NCBI GenBank assembly: GCA_963667815.1
Contig: OY764021.1
Direction: 5' to 3' (one strand)
From: Saccharicrinis sp963667815
GTDB taxonomy: Bacteria > Bacteroidota > Bacteroidia > Bacteroidales > Marinilabiliaceae
DNA length: 64,000 nt
The notes under the pieces are model-generated. The model was given only the letters and a program-made list of their open reading frames with translations. It searched no databases and was not told the origin of the DNA. The position numbers were made by a program, and so were the translations under genes. Each line of letters begins with the position of its first letter. Position 1 is the stretch's first letter. Positions 44,431-53,498 of this stretch are shown one piece after another.

Positions 44431-46386
44431 ATGATTGATCAGAGTACTGTAGATAGGATAGTTGAAACATCGCAAGCCCAAATTATTGACGTAGTGTCAG
44501 AGTTTGTTTCGTTGCGTAGGAGAGGGATTAATTACATTGGTAATTGTCCTTTTCATAATGAAAAGACACCTTCGTTTACAGTTTCACCTCATAAAGGAAT
44601 ATACAAGTGTTTTGGTTGTGGTAAAGGTGGAAATGCGGTTAACTTTTTAATGGATGTTGAGCAAATTTCTTTTATTGATGCAATTAAGTATCTGGGTAAG
44701 AAATTCCATATTCATGTTGAAGACGTAGAACTTAGTCCGCAACAGCAGCAGGTAAAGAATGACCGTGAAAGTATGATGGCAGTCTCGGTTTTCGCTCAAA
44801 AATATTTTAGCGATATTCTGCATAAATCAGATGAAGGTCGTTCAGTCGGTCTTTCCTATTTGAGGGAACGTGGATTCAGAGATGATATTATTACAAAGTT
44901 TGAGTTAGGATATTCCCCTGATTCAAAGTCTGCTTTTACCGATGAAGCCTTAAAAAATAGTTTTAAACTTGAGTTTCTTGAAAAAACAGGGTTAACTATA
45001 GTTAGAGATAACTATAAGGCGGATCGATTCAGAGGGCGAGTTATTTTCCCTATACACAGTATATCCGGAAAGCCTACCGCTTTTGGTGGAAGGGTTTTAA
45101 AAACGGATGCTAAAACCGCAAAATATTTAAATTCTCCGGAATCCGAAATATATCATAAAAGTAAAATCCTTTATGGAATATTTCAGGCTAAGCAAGAAAT
45201 TACACGTAAGGACCGTTGCTTTTTGGTTGAAGGATATACAGATGTTATTTCTTTTCATCAGGCAGGGATTCACAATGTAGTGGCCTCTTCAGGAACAGCC
45301 TTAACTGTAGATCAAATCCGGTTAATAGCTCGCTTTACTCCTAATATTACTATTATTTATGATGGTGATCCCGCTGGAATTAAAGCTTCGTTACGAGGGA
45401 TTGATCTGGTTTTAGAGCAAGGAATGAATGTAAAAGTTTTGTTGTTGCCTGAGGGTGAAGATCCTGATTCCTTTTCCAAAAACAGAAATGCGGAGCAGCT
45501 GCAGAAATATATCGATGAAAATGAAGGTGACTTTATAAAATTTAAAACAGGAATTCTTCTTGAGGATGCAAAAAATGATCCGGTAAAAAGAGCACAGTTA
45601 TTGCAAGATATTGTTCGATCCATATCAGTAATTCCAGAAGCATTTATAAGAGGCGAATATATAAAAGAGTGTAGTACCTTATTGCAGGTAAGAGAGCAGG
45701 TTTTATATGATGAAATTGGCAAAATAACCCGTAAAAAAAGAGAGGAAGGCTATAAGCAGAGATTTGAAACGCCGGTTCAAGCTCCTGTTGCAGTAAATAG
45801 TCCAATAACAAATTCAGCTTTTACTTCACAAAATCCATTTGAAGTGGAGGAACTTGAAATTGTGAGGTATTTGATCAAATATGGGGAAAGACTGCTATTT
45901 AGTAAAAGTGAAGAAGTTGTTGATGAAAATATTACTGTAGGAGATTATATTCTAAGTCAATTGAAAGAAGATGAATTAGAGAGTTTGAATCCGGTTTATA
46001 ATAAAATATTTCAGTTGTATGAGGACAATAAAACAAAGGACGGTTTTGAATCGGCTAAGTTTTATGTAAGTTATATGGACCCTGAAGTGAATCAAATCGC
46101 ATCTGATTTATTGTCAAAAGAGCATGCTTTAAGTAAGATTCACACTAAATTTGGGCAAGGCAATTGGAATGAAGAGGATTTATTGCATGCAATAGTACCT
46201 AAATTACTTAATGAATTAAAGCTTAAAAAAGTTAAGCGTTTATTAGAGGAAAAAAGAAACGAGCTAAAGATAGTTGAGCAATCTAAAGACGTAGAAAAGC
46301 TAATGGAATTAATGAAGACAATTAGTAGATTGCAACAACTGCAGACTTTGTTTTCGAAAGAGTTAGGTAACAGGGCCATCGTTTAA
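44431..46386 (+). CDS. dnaG: DNA primase
   Basis: 651 residues. It makes RNA primers for replication. The N-terminal CHC2 zinc ribbon is intact (CPFHNEKTPSFTVSPHKG...CFGCGKGG, residues ~39-67). The catalytic core has YLRERGF, the RNAP-like basic motif FRGRVIFPI and HSISGKPTAFGGR. The TOPRIM metal site is LVEGYTDVISFHQAG and IYDGDPAGIKA. The ~200-residue C-terminal region would bind the DnaB helicase. It is the first gene of a plus-strand run with short gaps, though the next two genes are not replication genes. Confidence 0.96.
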   Translation: MIDQSTVDRIVETSQAQIIDVVSEFVSLRRRGINYIGNCPFHNEKTPSFTVSPHKGIYKCFGCGKGGNAVNFLMDVEQISFIDAIKYLGKKFHIHVEDVELSPQQQQVKNDRESMMAVSVFAQKYFSDILHKSDEGRSVGLSYLRERGFRDDIITKFELGYSPDSKSAFTDEALKNSFKLEFLEKTGLTIVRDNYKADRFRGRVIFPIHSISGKPTAFGGRVLKTDAKTAKYLNSPESEIYHKSKILYGIFQAKQEITRKDRCFLVEGYTDVISFHQAGIHNVVASSGTALTVDQIRLIARFTPNITIIYDGDPAGIKASLRGIDLVLEQGMNVKVLLLPEGEDPDSFSKNRNAEQLQKYIDENEGDFIKFKTGILLEDAKNDPVKRAQLLQDIVRSISVIPEAFIRGEYIKECSTLLQVREQVLYDEIGKITRKKREEGYKQRFETPVQAPVAVNSPITNSAFTSQNPFEVEELEIVRYLIKYGERLLFSKSEEVVDENITVGDYILSQLKEDELESLNPVYNKIFQLYEDNKTKDGFESAKFYVSYMDPEVNQIASDLLSKEHALSKIHTKFGQGNWNEEDLLHAIVPKLLNELKLKKVKRLLEEKRNELKIVEQSKDVEKLMELMKTISRLQQLQTLFSKELGNRAIV

Positions 46387-46412
46387 TTAAGAAAATCAAA
46401 AAAATATATACA

Positions 46413-46916
46413 ATGAAAACAGTAGAGCATTTAAACAATGAACGTATTGAAAATATAATAAGGAAATGTGATGTTTGTTTTGTGGGAGTTATAGATGGAG
46501 ATGTGCCTTATGTATTGCCAATGAATTTTGGGTTTAAAGACAATGTGATTTATCTTCACTCTGCTCCGGGAGGTAGAGTTATTGATGCAATAAATAACAA
46601 CAATAACATCTGTGTGACTTTTAGTACAGACCATGAATTGGCTTTTCAACATCCAGAAGTAGCATGTAGTTACCGTATGAAATCAAAAAGTGTAGTTGCA
46701 TGGGGAAAGGTTGTTTTTCAGGAAGATATGGCGAAAAAGGAAGAAGCCTTAAATATTATCATGGAACAATATTCAGATAAAAAGTTTACCTATTCTGAAC
46801 CAGCAATACGTAACGTAAAGATTTGGGAAGTACCTATTGATAAAGTTTCTTGTAAAGAATTTGGAGCTCCTCATGAAAAGTATAAGGGTGATGATTCCGT
46901 AAAAAGAACCTTTTAA
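46413..46916 (+). CDS. Pyridoxamine 5'-phosphate oxidase-like flavin-binding protein (NimA-like)
   Basis: 167 residues with a split-barrel flavin-binding fold: CDVCFVGVIDGDVPYVLPMNFGF, then VIYLHSAPGGRVIDAI and VACSYRMKSKSVVAWGKVVF. This pattern is typical of the small PPOX-type proteins that include the nitroimidazole-resistance protein Nim, but also many of unknown role. FMN or another cofactor is expected; the substrate is unknown. It starts 26 bases after dnaG and ends 13 bases before the transporter gene, so it may be cotranscribed with them. Confidence 0.82.
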   Translation: MKTVEHLNNERIENIIRKCDVCFVGVIDGDVPYVLPMNFGFKDNVIYLHSAPGGRVIDAINNNNNICVTFSTDHELAFQHPEVACSYRMKSKSVVAWGKVVFQEDMAKKEEALNIIMEQYSDKKFTYSEPAIRNVKIWEVPIDKVSCKEFGAPHEKYKGDDSVKRTF

Positions 46917-46929
46917 TTAGGATTTTGAC

Positions 46930-48168
46930 ATGGTTCTGAATTATATCTGGATAGCGTTTTTTATTATATCATTCATTGTAGCTTTAGTTCGTCTCATCTT
47001 TTTTGGCGATATGGAAATATTCCCGGATTTGATGAGTTCAACTTTTAGTAATGCAAAAACTGGTTTCGAGATTTCATTGGGTCTGACAGGAGTTTTATCT
47101 CTTTGGTTAGGGTTTATGAAGATTGGAGAACAAGGTGGTGTAGTAAAGGTTCTTTCCAGATTGATAGGACCATTATTCAACAGATTATTTCCATCTTTAC
47201 CTAAAGATCATCCGGTTTTTGGGACAATTATGATGAACCTTTCTGCCAATATGCTAGGGCTAGACAATGCTGCTACTCCAATGGGGCTTAAAGCAATGGG
47301 GCAATTGCAAGATGAAAATCAATCAAAAGATACAGCTAGTAATGCCCAAATTATGTTCCTGGTGTTAAATACTTCTGGTTTAACTATTATTCCTGTAAGT
47401 ATAATGGTTTATCGGGCACAATTTGGAGCTGCCAATCCGGCTGATATTTTTATTCCAATATTGCTTGCAACCTTTTTTTCCACTTTAGCTGGTATTATTG
47501 CAGTTGCCTTTGTTCAAAAGATTAGACTATGGAATAAAGTAATTTTGTCTTATTTAGGAGGGTTAACCGCTTTTGTTTGCGGTTTAATTTATTGGCTGTC
47601 AACTCTTCCTAAAGACCAAATTAAATCAATTTCATTAGTAGGCTCTAATGTGATTTTATTTTCTATCATCATTGTTTTTCTATTAGCAGCTATCCGCAAA
47701 AAAGTTAATGTTTATGATGCGTTTATTGAGGGAGCAAAAGAAGGATTTCAGATTGCAATAAAAATTATACCTTATTTGGTTGCTATCTTAGTTGCCATTG
47801 GTTTGTTCAGAACTTCAGGAGCTATGGATTTTGTTGTTGATGGAATAAAGTCATTATTTGTATTTTTTAATTTAGATACTCGATTTGTTGATGCCCTGCC
47901 AACTGCGTTAATGAAACCACTTAGTGGGAGTGGTGCTCGGGGTATGATGCTCGAACTTTTTAGTAATCCGAATTTTGGGGTAGACTCATTTGCTGCAAAA
48001 ATTGCATCAACAGTGCAGGGAGCAACGGATACTACGTTTTACATTATTGCTGTTTATTTTGGCTCGGTAGGAATTAAAAAAACACGTCATGCTATTGGAT
48101 GTGGATTGATTGCAGATTTAGCGGGAATTATTGCATCAATAGTCATTGGATATATGTTTTTTGGTTAA
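46930..48168 (+). CDS. Fused SpmA/SpmB-type nucleoside-recognition membrane protein
   Basis: 412 residues with about ten hydrophobic segments. It holds two tandem Gate (nucleoside-recognition) domains, covering what are separate SpmA and SpmB proteins in Bacillus. Typical SpmA-like text is LGLTGVLSLWLGFMKIGEQGG and MMNLSANMLGLDNAATPMGLKAM. SpmB-like text is LPTALMKPLSGSGARGMMLEL and VQGATDTTFYIIAVYFGS. Although named after spore maturation, the fused form occurs in non-sporing Bacteroidota, where it is presumably a transporter of unknown substrate. Confidence 0.88.
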   Translation: MVLNYIWIAFFIISFIVALVRLIFFGDMEIFPDLMSSTFSNAKTGFEISLGLTGVLSLWLGFMKIGEQGGVVKVLSRLIGPLFNRLFPSLPKDHPVFGTIMMNLSANMLGLDNAATPMGLKAMGQLQDENQSKDTASNAQIMFLVLNTSGLTIIPVSIMVYRAQFGAANPADIFIPILLATFFSTLAGIIAVAFVQKIRLWNKVILSYLGGLTAFVCGLIYWLSTLPKDQIKSISLVGSNVILFSIIIVFLLAAIRKKVNVYDAFIEGAKEGFQIAIKIIPYLVAILVAIGLFRTSGAMDFVVDGIKSLFVFFNLDTRFVDALPTALMKPLSGSGARGMMLELFSNPNFGVDSFAAKIASTVQGATDTTFYIIAVYFGSVGIKKTRHAIGCGLIADLAGIIASIVIGYMFFG

Positions 48169-48212
48169 CGATATTCCCTTATAGCAGATGTTTGTGTTGC
48201 AAATAAAATGTT

Positions 48213-49193
48213 ATGAAGATTTTAATGCTATTTATACTTGGAATTATTTGTGGTACATCTGTTTTGTCTCAAGATAAAGAAGATGACATAGATCTTAAAT
48301 TTTCATCATTTGCTGCAGGAATAGATTATACTTCAAATAATAGTTTAAACGGAACAACGAGTATATATAGTAAACAACCTATCAGCTCTGTTTTTGTAAG
48401 TTATTATCATAAATCTGGTTTCAACCTTTCTTTATATCTTTCTAACATAGCAAACTCCGATGAAAGTAATACTACATCCACACAGGAGTATGGTATGTCT
48501 TTAGGTTATGATTTAGATATTACTTCGTGGTTAATCGGATCTGTAAACTATACCCATTACGAATTCAGTGAAAATTCCAATGCACTAAAATCTAATTATA
48601 GCGATCTGTTTAATGTAAGTACTTACAGCGATATTAAATGGTGGAACGCCAGTTTAGATTTTGGATATTATTCTGGTAATGCAAATGACATATATGCCTC
48701 ATTTCAAACAGGAGTAGATATTGATATAGATAATGTATTAATAAAAGATAATACTTTGAGTATTCAACCTTCATTTATATTGTTTGCCAATAGCATTGAT
48801 TATTATAATGATGAAGCTTATAGTAATTACTATTTTTTATATGAGTATTCGCAGAATAATCCTGATGAAACGGTGGGAGAGTTGCTTGAATCTATTGAAA
48901 ACCCACAGGATATGCAAGATCGATTGATTAGTAGAATTATAAGTCGTCGACCTTATTATTACAGAAAAATATCTAAACTGGATACTGATCTGGTTATATC
49001 TGATTTATTTAAAGAGCAGAGTTCTTTTAATATAAGTAGTTTAGGATTTTCGCTGCCGGTTTATTATCAGTGGGGTAGTTTTATGCTAAATGTTGGTTTT
49101 TCGTTGTATAAACCATTAAACCAACCTACTTATGTAAATGAGGACTGGACCTCATTTACAAATGTTGGATTAACTTATTTTTTATCCTGGTAA
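48213..49193 (+). CDS. Outer-membrane beta-barrel protein of unknown function
   Basis: 326 residues with a signal peptide ending SVLSQ. The mature protein alternates polar and hydrophobic residues in beta strands rich in Tyr, Ser and Asn (SVFVSYYHKSGFNLSLYLSNI, GMSLGYDLDITSWLIGSVNYTHYEF). It ends in an aromatic strand, VGLTYFLSW, as barrel proteins do. An inserted helical loop (QNNPDETVGELLESIENPQDMQDRLI at ~220-250) interrupts the barrel. I do not recognise a family. It follows the transporter gene by 44 bases and converges on a TPR gene with only four bases between. Confidence 0.6.
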   Translation: MKILMLFILGIICGTSVLSQDKEDDIDLKFSSFAAGIDYTSNNSLNGTTSIYSKQPISSVFVSYYHKSGFNLSLYLSNIANSDESNTTSTQEYGMSLGYDLDITSWLIGSVNYTHYEFSENSNALKSNYSDLFNVSTYSDIKWWNASLDFGYYSGNANDIYASFQTGVDIDIDNVLIKDNTLSIQPSFILFANSIDYYNDEAYSNYYFLYEYSQNNPDETVGELLESIENPQDMQDRLISRIISRRPYYYRKISKLDTDLVISDLFKEQSSFNISSLGFSLPVYYQWGSFMLNVGFSLYKPLNQPTYVNEDWTSFTNVGLTYFLSW

Positions 49194-49197
49194 ATGA

Positions 49198-49914
49198 TTA
49201 ATTACAAAACTCCATTAAATACATATCAACATTTTCATCACCTAATTCTGCAGCTTTATTTAGGTCGGCACATCCCGAATCTCTATCGTCCATATTAAAA
49301 TGCGCAACTCCACGATTAAAATAAAAATCGGAAATTTTATTGTTGAGCTCAATAGCTTCTGTATAATCTAGAATAGCATCAGAATAATTACCCAATTGAA
49401 ACCAGGCATTGGCTCTGTCGTAGTAGGCAAATTCATAATCAGGATTTATTTTAATGCCTGCATTAAATGTTTCTATGGCTTCTTCGTATAATCCCAATTC
49501 ATAAAGTGCATTTCCTTTGTCGAAATAAGCATCGTAATAGTCAGGATCCATTTCAATAATTGTATTAAAAATGGTGATTGCTTTTGTGTATTCTTTTAAT
49601 TCAAACCAGGCATTTGCCTTATTGTAGAAGGCATCTTTATAGGAATTATCATTTTGAATACATACATTATAATTGTCAATAGCTTTTTGGTAATCGCCAT
49701 TATCAAAATAGCTATTCGCTAAATAAAAATATAAATCAGGATTTTTCTTGTCAAGTTTAATGGCTTCTGAAAAAGTGTTGATCGCTTTTTCGTATTCACC
49801 ATTATCAAGCAAGTTATTTCCTTTTTTAATTAATTGGTCAATATTAGTTTGAGCAAAAGATACAATAGAAATCAAAAGCCCAAAGAATACGAATCTAAAT
49901 TTTATAGTGTTCAT
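49198..49914 (-). CDS. Secreted TPR-repeat protein
   Basis: 238 residues. A signal peptide ends VSFAQ, followed by about six consecutive tetratricopeptide repeats of 34 residues, such as NPDLYFYLANSYFDNGDYQKAIDNY and FAYYDRANAWFQLGNYSDAILDYTEAIEL. The last repeat includes DSGCADLNKAAELGDENV, a pattern common in short Bacteroidota TPR proteins. It is probably a protein-interaction scaffold in the periplasm. It lies 10 bases downstream of the small basic secreted protein gene, so the two are likely cotranscribed. Confidence 0.85.
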   Translation of the reverse strand: MNTIKFRFVFFGLLISIVSFAQTNIDQLIKKGNNLLDNGEYEKAINTFSEAIKLDKKNPDLYFYLANSYFDNGDYQKAIDNYNVCIQNDNSYKDAFYNKANAWFELKEYTKAITIFNTIIEMDPDYYDAYFDKGNALYELGLYEEAIETFNAGIKINPDYEFAYYDRANAWFQLGNYSDAILDYTEAIELNNKISDFYFNRGVAHFNMDDRDSGCADLNKAAELGDENVDMYLMEFCN

Positions 49915-49924
49915 GTTGTAGCCT

Positions 49925-50296
49925 TTATCGGGTTCTGTTTCTTAATTGCTTTTGTCGTTCTAGCCTTCTCTTTTGAATGGCATTTCTGCGTTTTTGTACA
50001 GCAGTATTCTGTCTTTTTATGTTTTCTCGTTTTTTTAGTTGAGCATTTTTAATCTGAGAATTATGATAAGAAATCATTTTTTTCTTATTCATTCTCATCT
50101 TTTTATTCATTTTGATGTAACGTAGATCCCTTCTTCGATGATAATTATCGCGTGTAACAGCCATTTGTGATCTGCTATTAGCCTTAATTTCAATCTTAGG
50201 TGGAGTAGCATCCTGCTTCTTTTTAATTACCTCTTGTCCCACTGTATTTCCTATGATACAAAGCCAAAGGCATATAATTAAATAATAAATCTTCAT
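49925..50296 (-). CDS. Small secreted, extremely basic protein
   Basis: 123 residues with a signal peptide ending NTVGQ. The mature ~100 residues are dominated by Lys, Arg, Gln and Asn, with short repeats such as MNKKMRMNKKKM, KRRNAIQKRRLERQKQ and a final RNRTR. Hardly any hydrophobic residues are present, so it is probably extended or a single charged helix. It could bind nucleic acid, peptidoglycan or LPS outside the cytoplasm. I do not recognise a family. The TPR gene follows 10 bases downstream. Confidence 0.6.
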   Translation of the reverse strand: MKIYYLIICLWLCIIGNTVGQEVIKKKQDATPPKIEIKANSRSQMAVTRDNYHRRRDLRYIKMNKKMRMNKKKMISYHNSQIKNAQLKKRENIKRQNTAVQKRRNAIQKRRLERQKQLRNRTR

Positions 50297-50686
50297 ATTA
50301 TTAATCTTTATTTATCGAACTTATCTATATCTCATAATTGATATGCTATAATCTTTGATAGTAAAAATAGTAAAAGGTTTAATGTATTTCTTTTTTTCTT
50401 TTTTTAATAAATCATACCTACGTAAATGGTGATTTTATGGATAAAAATGAATTATTCACGAAATATTTTTATTGAAAATGAAAATAATTATTAAAAACAT
50501 GTTAAAAAATACAAAAATATACTATATTAGCAGTCGGAAAATAAACCCTTTTCCCTTAAATCAGATAAAAAAAATCCAAAAGAAAATGAAAGACTTGTTG
50601 CCCACAAGTCTTTTCTTTTTTTATACCCCTTTAAAACAAAACCACATATTCTCTGTTGGTTAATTTAATAGTATCAATTTATTAGT
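50297..50686. other. 390-base intergenic region with an orphan terminator
   Basis: This AT-rich region separates the divergent basic-protein and methyltransferase genes. The only clear element is a plus-strand terminator at 50589-50622. I see no convincing small gene; an open frame at 50478-50663 runs straight through the terminator. Confidence 0.5.
50589..50622 (+). terminator. Orphan intrinsic terminator upstream of the methyltransferase gene
   Basis: AAGACTTGT (50590-50598) pairs with ACAAGTCTT (50604-50612), followed on the plus strand by TTTTCTTTTTTT. No gene precedes it on this strand for over a kilobase. It may end a short RNA or attenuate the gene starting at 50687. In the minus direction it has a weaker T-run. 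Confidence 0.65.
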
Positions 50687-51283
50687 ATGAAAGAATTTTG
50701 GAACGATAGGTTTTCGACTGATAACTACGTATATGGGATAGAACCAAATGAGTTATTGAAAGACTATATTGATAGAAATAAGACTGGTGTTATTTTATTT
50801 CCCGGAGAAGGCGAAGGTAGAAATATGGTGTATGCAGCTCAAAAAGGATGGGATGCAAAAGCAATTGATCAAAGTGATATAGGTATGGTTAAAGCCATTA
50901 AATTGGCCGAAAAAAGTAATGTTAAAATAGATTATTCATTAGGAGATATATTAACATTTGATTACAAATCAGAATCCTTTGATTCTATTGCCCTGGTATT
51001 TTTTCATTTGCCTGAAATGTTAAGAAAAAAAATACACAAACATTTAATATCGCTATTAAAGCCCAAAGGCAAAATTTTTATAGTTGGATTTACAAAAGAA
51101 CAATTGAAATACTCAAGCGGCGGACCTAAAGATGTTAATATGCTGTATTCCGAAGAATTGCTAAATGAAGACTTTAGTGGTTTGGAAGTAATTAAATGCA
51201 GAACTAAGGAGATGGAGTTAGATGAAGGACCGGGACATCAGGGGGTGGGGTCTGTAATTGAGTTTGAAGCTGTGAAGAATTAA
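50687..51283 (+). CDS. SAM-dependent class I methyltransferase
   Basis: 198 residues with a single Rossmann-like methyltransferase domain. Motif I is VILFPGEGEGRNMVYAA (residues ~35-52), the acidic loop is AKAIDQSDIGM, and the later strands LGDILTF and SIALVFFHLP and KGKIFIVGF fit the fold. It is similar in layout to TehB/thiopurine-type small methyltransferases, including the start FWNDRFSTDNYVYGIEPNE. The substrate cannot be told. It stands alone between two terminators. Confidence 0.85.
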   Translation: MKEFWNDRFSTDNYVYGIEPNELLKDYIDRNKTGVILFPGEGEGRNMVYAAQKGWDAKAIDQSDIGMVKAIKLAEKSNVKIDYSLGDILTFDYKSESFDSIALVFFHLPEMLRKKIHKHLISLLKPKGKIFIVGFTKEQLKYSSGGPKDVNMLYSEELLNEDFSGLEVIKCRTKEMELDEGPGHQGVGSVIEFEAVKN

Positions 51284-51307
51284 TATTTTAATGGCTTGCT
51301 TTAGGAT

Positions 51308-51342
51308 ATAAAAAAGGCCCACAAGGATAATATTGTGAGCCT
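51308..51342 (-). terminator. Terminator after the gene at 51357
   Basis: AGGC-CACAA pairs with TTGTG-GCCT with one internal mismatch (51315-51341), followed on the minus strand by a run of six T. It sits in the convergent gap and may serve both directions. Confidence 0.8.
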
Positions 51343-51356
51343 GTTATAATTTGAAA

Positions 51357-51965
51357 TTAATATGCTTTTTTAAGCAAATATTTAGCTAGTTCTTTGCCAC
51401 ATTTTGCGTAAGCTTCTTGAATTCTTACACCAGTATCGTAATCATATCCACCGAATGAATTACCTGGATTTTTGATTGATTTTAGTTCAAAAAGAACGTT
51501 GCTTGGATTAGCTGTTTCAACTAATTGAAATAAAACGTTAATCATTGCTGGTCTTCTGGTGATATGGATGTTAAATCCTGGTTCAATGAAAGTGGTTTTA
51601 AGAATGAAAGTGTATTTGGCATCTGTATTTTCGTCACTTACAGAAACACCTTCATCTTCTAAATATTTATTCATTAGTTTTTCAAAGCTAACTTTGTATC
51701 TGGCATCTCTATCAGCAAGCCAAGATTCTTTCCATTGATCCCCTCTTCCAGGCTCTTTTGCATTATAATCTGTTACTTTTTTATTGATATAATCATCCTC
51801 AGATTTGAATTTACCTACAGAAACTTCGCTGTAATCGTAGGCAATGTTAAAAGATTTTTCAGATTTTAAGGCATCAAGAGAACCTGATTCAAGTGTGATT
51901 TTTTGAGCTTGTGCAATACCGCAACTCATTAAGAAAAAGGTAAGGTAAATAAAAATGTTTTTCAT
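51357..51965 (-). CDS. Secreted protein of unknown function
   Basis: 202 residues. The signal peptide ends GIAQAQ. The mature protein begins KITLESGSLDALKSEKSFNIAYDYSEVSVGKF and later has YTFILKTTFIEPGFNIHITRRPAMINVLFQLVE, a mixed alpha/beta pattern without Cys motifs apart from one late Cys. The stretch Y-T-F-I-L-K followed by a second strand and a C-terminal helix resembles small lipoprotein-like domains with DUF4410-type folds, but I do not claim membership. It is monocistronic with a clear terminator. Confidence 0.6.
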   Translation of the reverse strand: MKNIFIYLTFFLMSCGIAQAQKITLESGSLDALKSEKSFNIAYDYSEVSVGKFKSEDDYINKKVTDYNAKEPGRGDQWKESWLADRDARYKVSFEKLMNKYLEDEGVSVSDENTDAKYTFILKTTFIEPGFNIHITRRPAMINVLFQLVETANPSNVLFELKSIKNPGNSFGGYDYDTGVRIQEAYAKCGKELAKYLLKKAY

Positions 51966-52160
51966 AATTAAGATTATTTTTTTGTGTTTAAGAATTTACA
52001 CCACATAAATAAACATTTTTTTTTACTTAAGTGCTATAATTTTATTAACAGGATAAAAATGTTAGTGAATTAAGGAGTTAAATAGTATGAGAGTGTTAAA
52101 TTTGATTTTTTATTTTTTATGCTTAAAAATATGAGCATATCCATTAATTGGTAAAAGTGT

Positions 52161-52490
52161 ATGAGTGAAACAAATAACTGGGAAGAGTTACTACTGAAAG
52201 TAAGTAAAAGATTTAAGGTGCTTGCTGATTTTGACTTTCTTTTATTTTTAATTGGAATTCAGGAGTTAGGTAAGGGCTATATGAAATATTCAAAGGAGGA
52301 GAAAATGGATATGATTAATTTAGCCAGATGTAAAATGTTTGAGCACAAAGGTTTTTATGAGCAAACCGGAGTTGATGATGAAGGATGGCCTCAATTTAAA
52401 GTATTGCAAAATATGGAAGAACTTTTGCCTTCAAAACGAGAAGCAATTTTAAAAGAAGCCATGATTTCTTACTTTGAGGAAAAGTTGTAA
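52161..52490 (+). CDS. Conserved-looking small helical protein of unknown function
   Basis: 109 residues, no signal peptide or membrane segment. It is mostly alpha-helical by composition: WEELLLKVSKRFKVLADFDFLLFLIGIQELG, YSKEEKMDMINLARCKMFEHKGFYE, then DEGWPQFKVLQNMEELLPSKREAILKEAMISYF. The central GFYEQTGVDDEGWPQF looks like a conserved turn. I do not recognise a family. It is a single gene in the plus direction with an AT-rich upstream region and no clear terminator. Confidence 0.6.
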   Translation: MSETNNWEELLLKVSKRFKVLADFDFLLFLIGIQELGKGYMKYSKEEKMDMINLARCKMFEHKGFYEQTGVDDEGWPQFKVLQNMEELLPSKREAILKEAMISYFEEKL

Positions 52491-52519
52491 ATAAATTTAA
52501 TTCAAATAGAATAATTAAT

Positions 52520-52560
52520 AATAACCTGGGTTCAATTAAAATTAAAGAGCTCAGGTTAAT
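52520..52560. repeat. Imperfect inverted repeat containing an ATTAACCTGAG-type motif
   Basis: AATAACCTGGGTTC on one side and GAGCTCAGGTTAAT on the other form an imperfect stem with an AT-rich loop. The exact 11-mer ATTAACCTGAG (reverse strand, 52550-52560) recurs at 56823-56833 and 58141-58151. No T-run follows. Confidence 0.45.
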
Positions 52561-52622
52561 ACCATTCAAAGAATAAGATAGAACACCAAAGCATACCTTT
52601 TATTTAATATTTTATAATTACG

Positions 52623-53492
52623 ATGAGCAAAAATATATTATTGTCTATTATAACTTTAATAGTTATTACATTCTCTTCATGTTCGCCTAAATCAGCAGGT
52701 ACAATTGTACTGGTGCAAACCGATCTTGGAGATATAAAAATCAAGCTTTATGATGAAACGCCACAGCACCGCGATAATTTTATCAAATTGGCAAAGGAAG
52801 GGTATTTAGATAGTACATTGTTCCATCGGGTAATCAAGGAATTTATGATACAAGGAGGAGATCCGGATTCGAAAAATGCTGAAGCTGGAGCTGCTTTGGG
52901 TGAAGGTGGTCCGGATTATACTATTCCTGCTGAATTTAATTTTCCAAAATATTTTCATAAAAAGGGTGCATTGGCAGCAGCTCGTATGGGCGATCAGGTC
53001 AATCCAGAAAAAGCATCCTCAGGATCTCAGTTCTATATTGTTCAGGGAAAAGTGTTTGATGATAACGATTTAGTTAAAGCTGAAAACAGAATAAGAGATA
53101 GTAAAAGACGTGCTATTTTTAATGATGTTTTGCAGCAATATAATGACTCTTTAAATATGCTTCAAATGCAGGGCGATGAGGATGCTATTATGAAGTTGCA
53201 ACAGCAAATAATGGCTATTGTAAATCAAAAATATTCAGAGCAACCTGAATTTGAGTTTCCGGAAGATGTAAAAGAAGTTTATAAAACTATAGGAGGAGTT
53301 CCGCACCTGGATACCAATTACACGGTTTTTGGAGAGGTTATTGAAGAAAAAAACTGGATTGAAAAGATTAAATCAGTTTTCGGTAAAAAATATGGTCTGG
53401 AAGTAGTGGATGCAATTGCCTATCAGGAAACTGATGCAAGGGATAGACCGTTGAAGGATATTAGAATGAAAGTGAAAATTATAAAGGAATAA
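52623..53492 (+). CDS. Cyclophilin-type peptidyl-prolyl isomerase, lipoprotein
   Basis: 289 residues. The lipoprotein signal ends FSSC. The cyclophilin domain starts TDLGDIKIKLYDETPQHRDNF and has the catalytic Arg in LFHRVIKEFMIQGGD, then SGSQFYIVQGKVF. An ~80-residue, highly charged helical insertion interrupts the domain before GGVPHLDTNYTVFGEVI. It would catalyse proline isomerisation on exported proteins while anchored to a membrane. It is the first of three tandem, related genes with gaps of 6 and 10 bases, surely one operon. Confidence 0.92.
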   Translation: MSKNILLSIITLIVITFSSCSPKSAGTIVLVQTDLGDIKIKLYDETPQHRDNFIKLAKEGYLDSTLFHRVIKEFMIQGGDPDSKNAEAGAALGEGGPDYTIPAEFNFPKYFHKKGALAAARMGDQVNPEKASSGSQFYIVQGKVFDDNDLVKAENRIRDSKRRAIFNDVLQQYNDSLNMLQMQGDEDAIMKLQQQIMAIVNQKYSEQPEFEFPEDVKEVYKTIGGVPHLDTNYTVFGEVIEEKNWIEKIKSVFGKKYGLEVVDAIAYQETDARDRPLKDIRMKVKIIKE

Positions 53493-53498
53493 AAAGGT

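Noticed and set aside
50478..50663. Small open frame in the methyltransferase upstream region
   Set aside because: It runs through a strong terminator hairpin, and the peptide shows no signal or domain.
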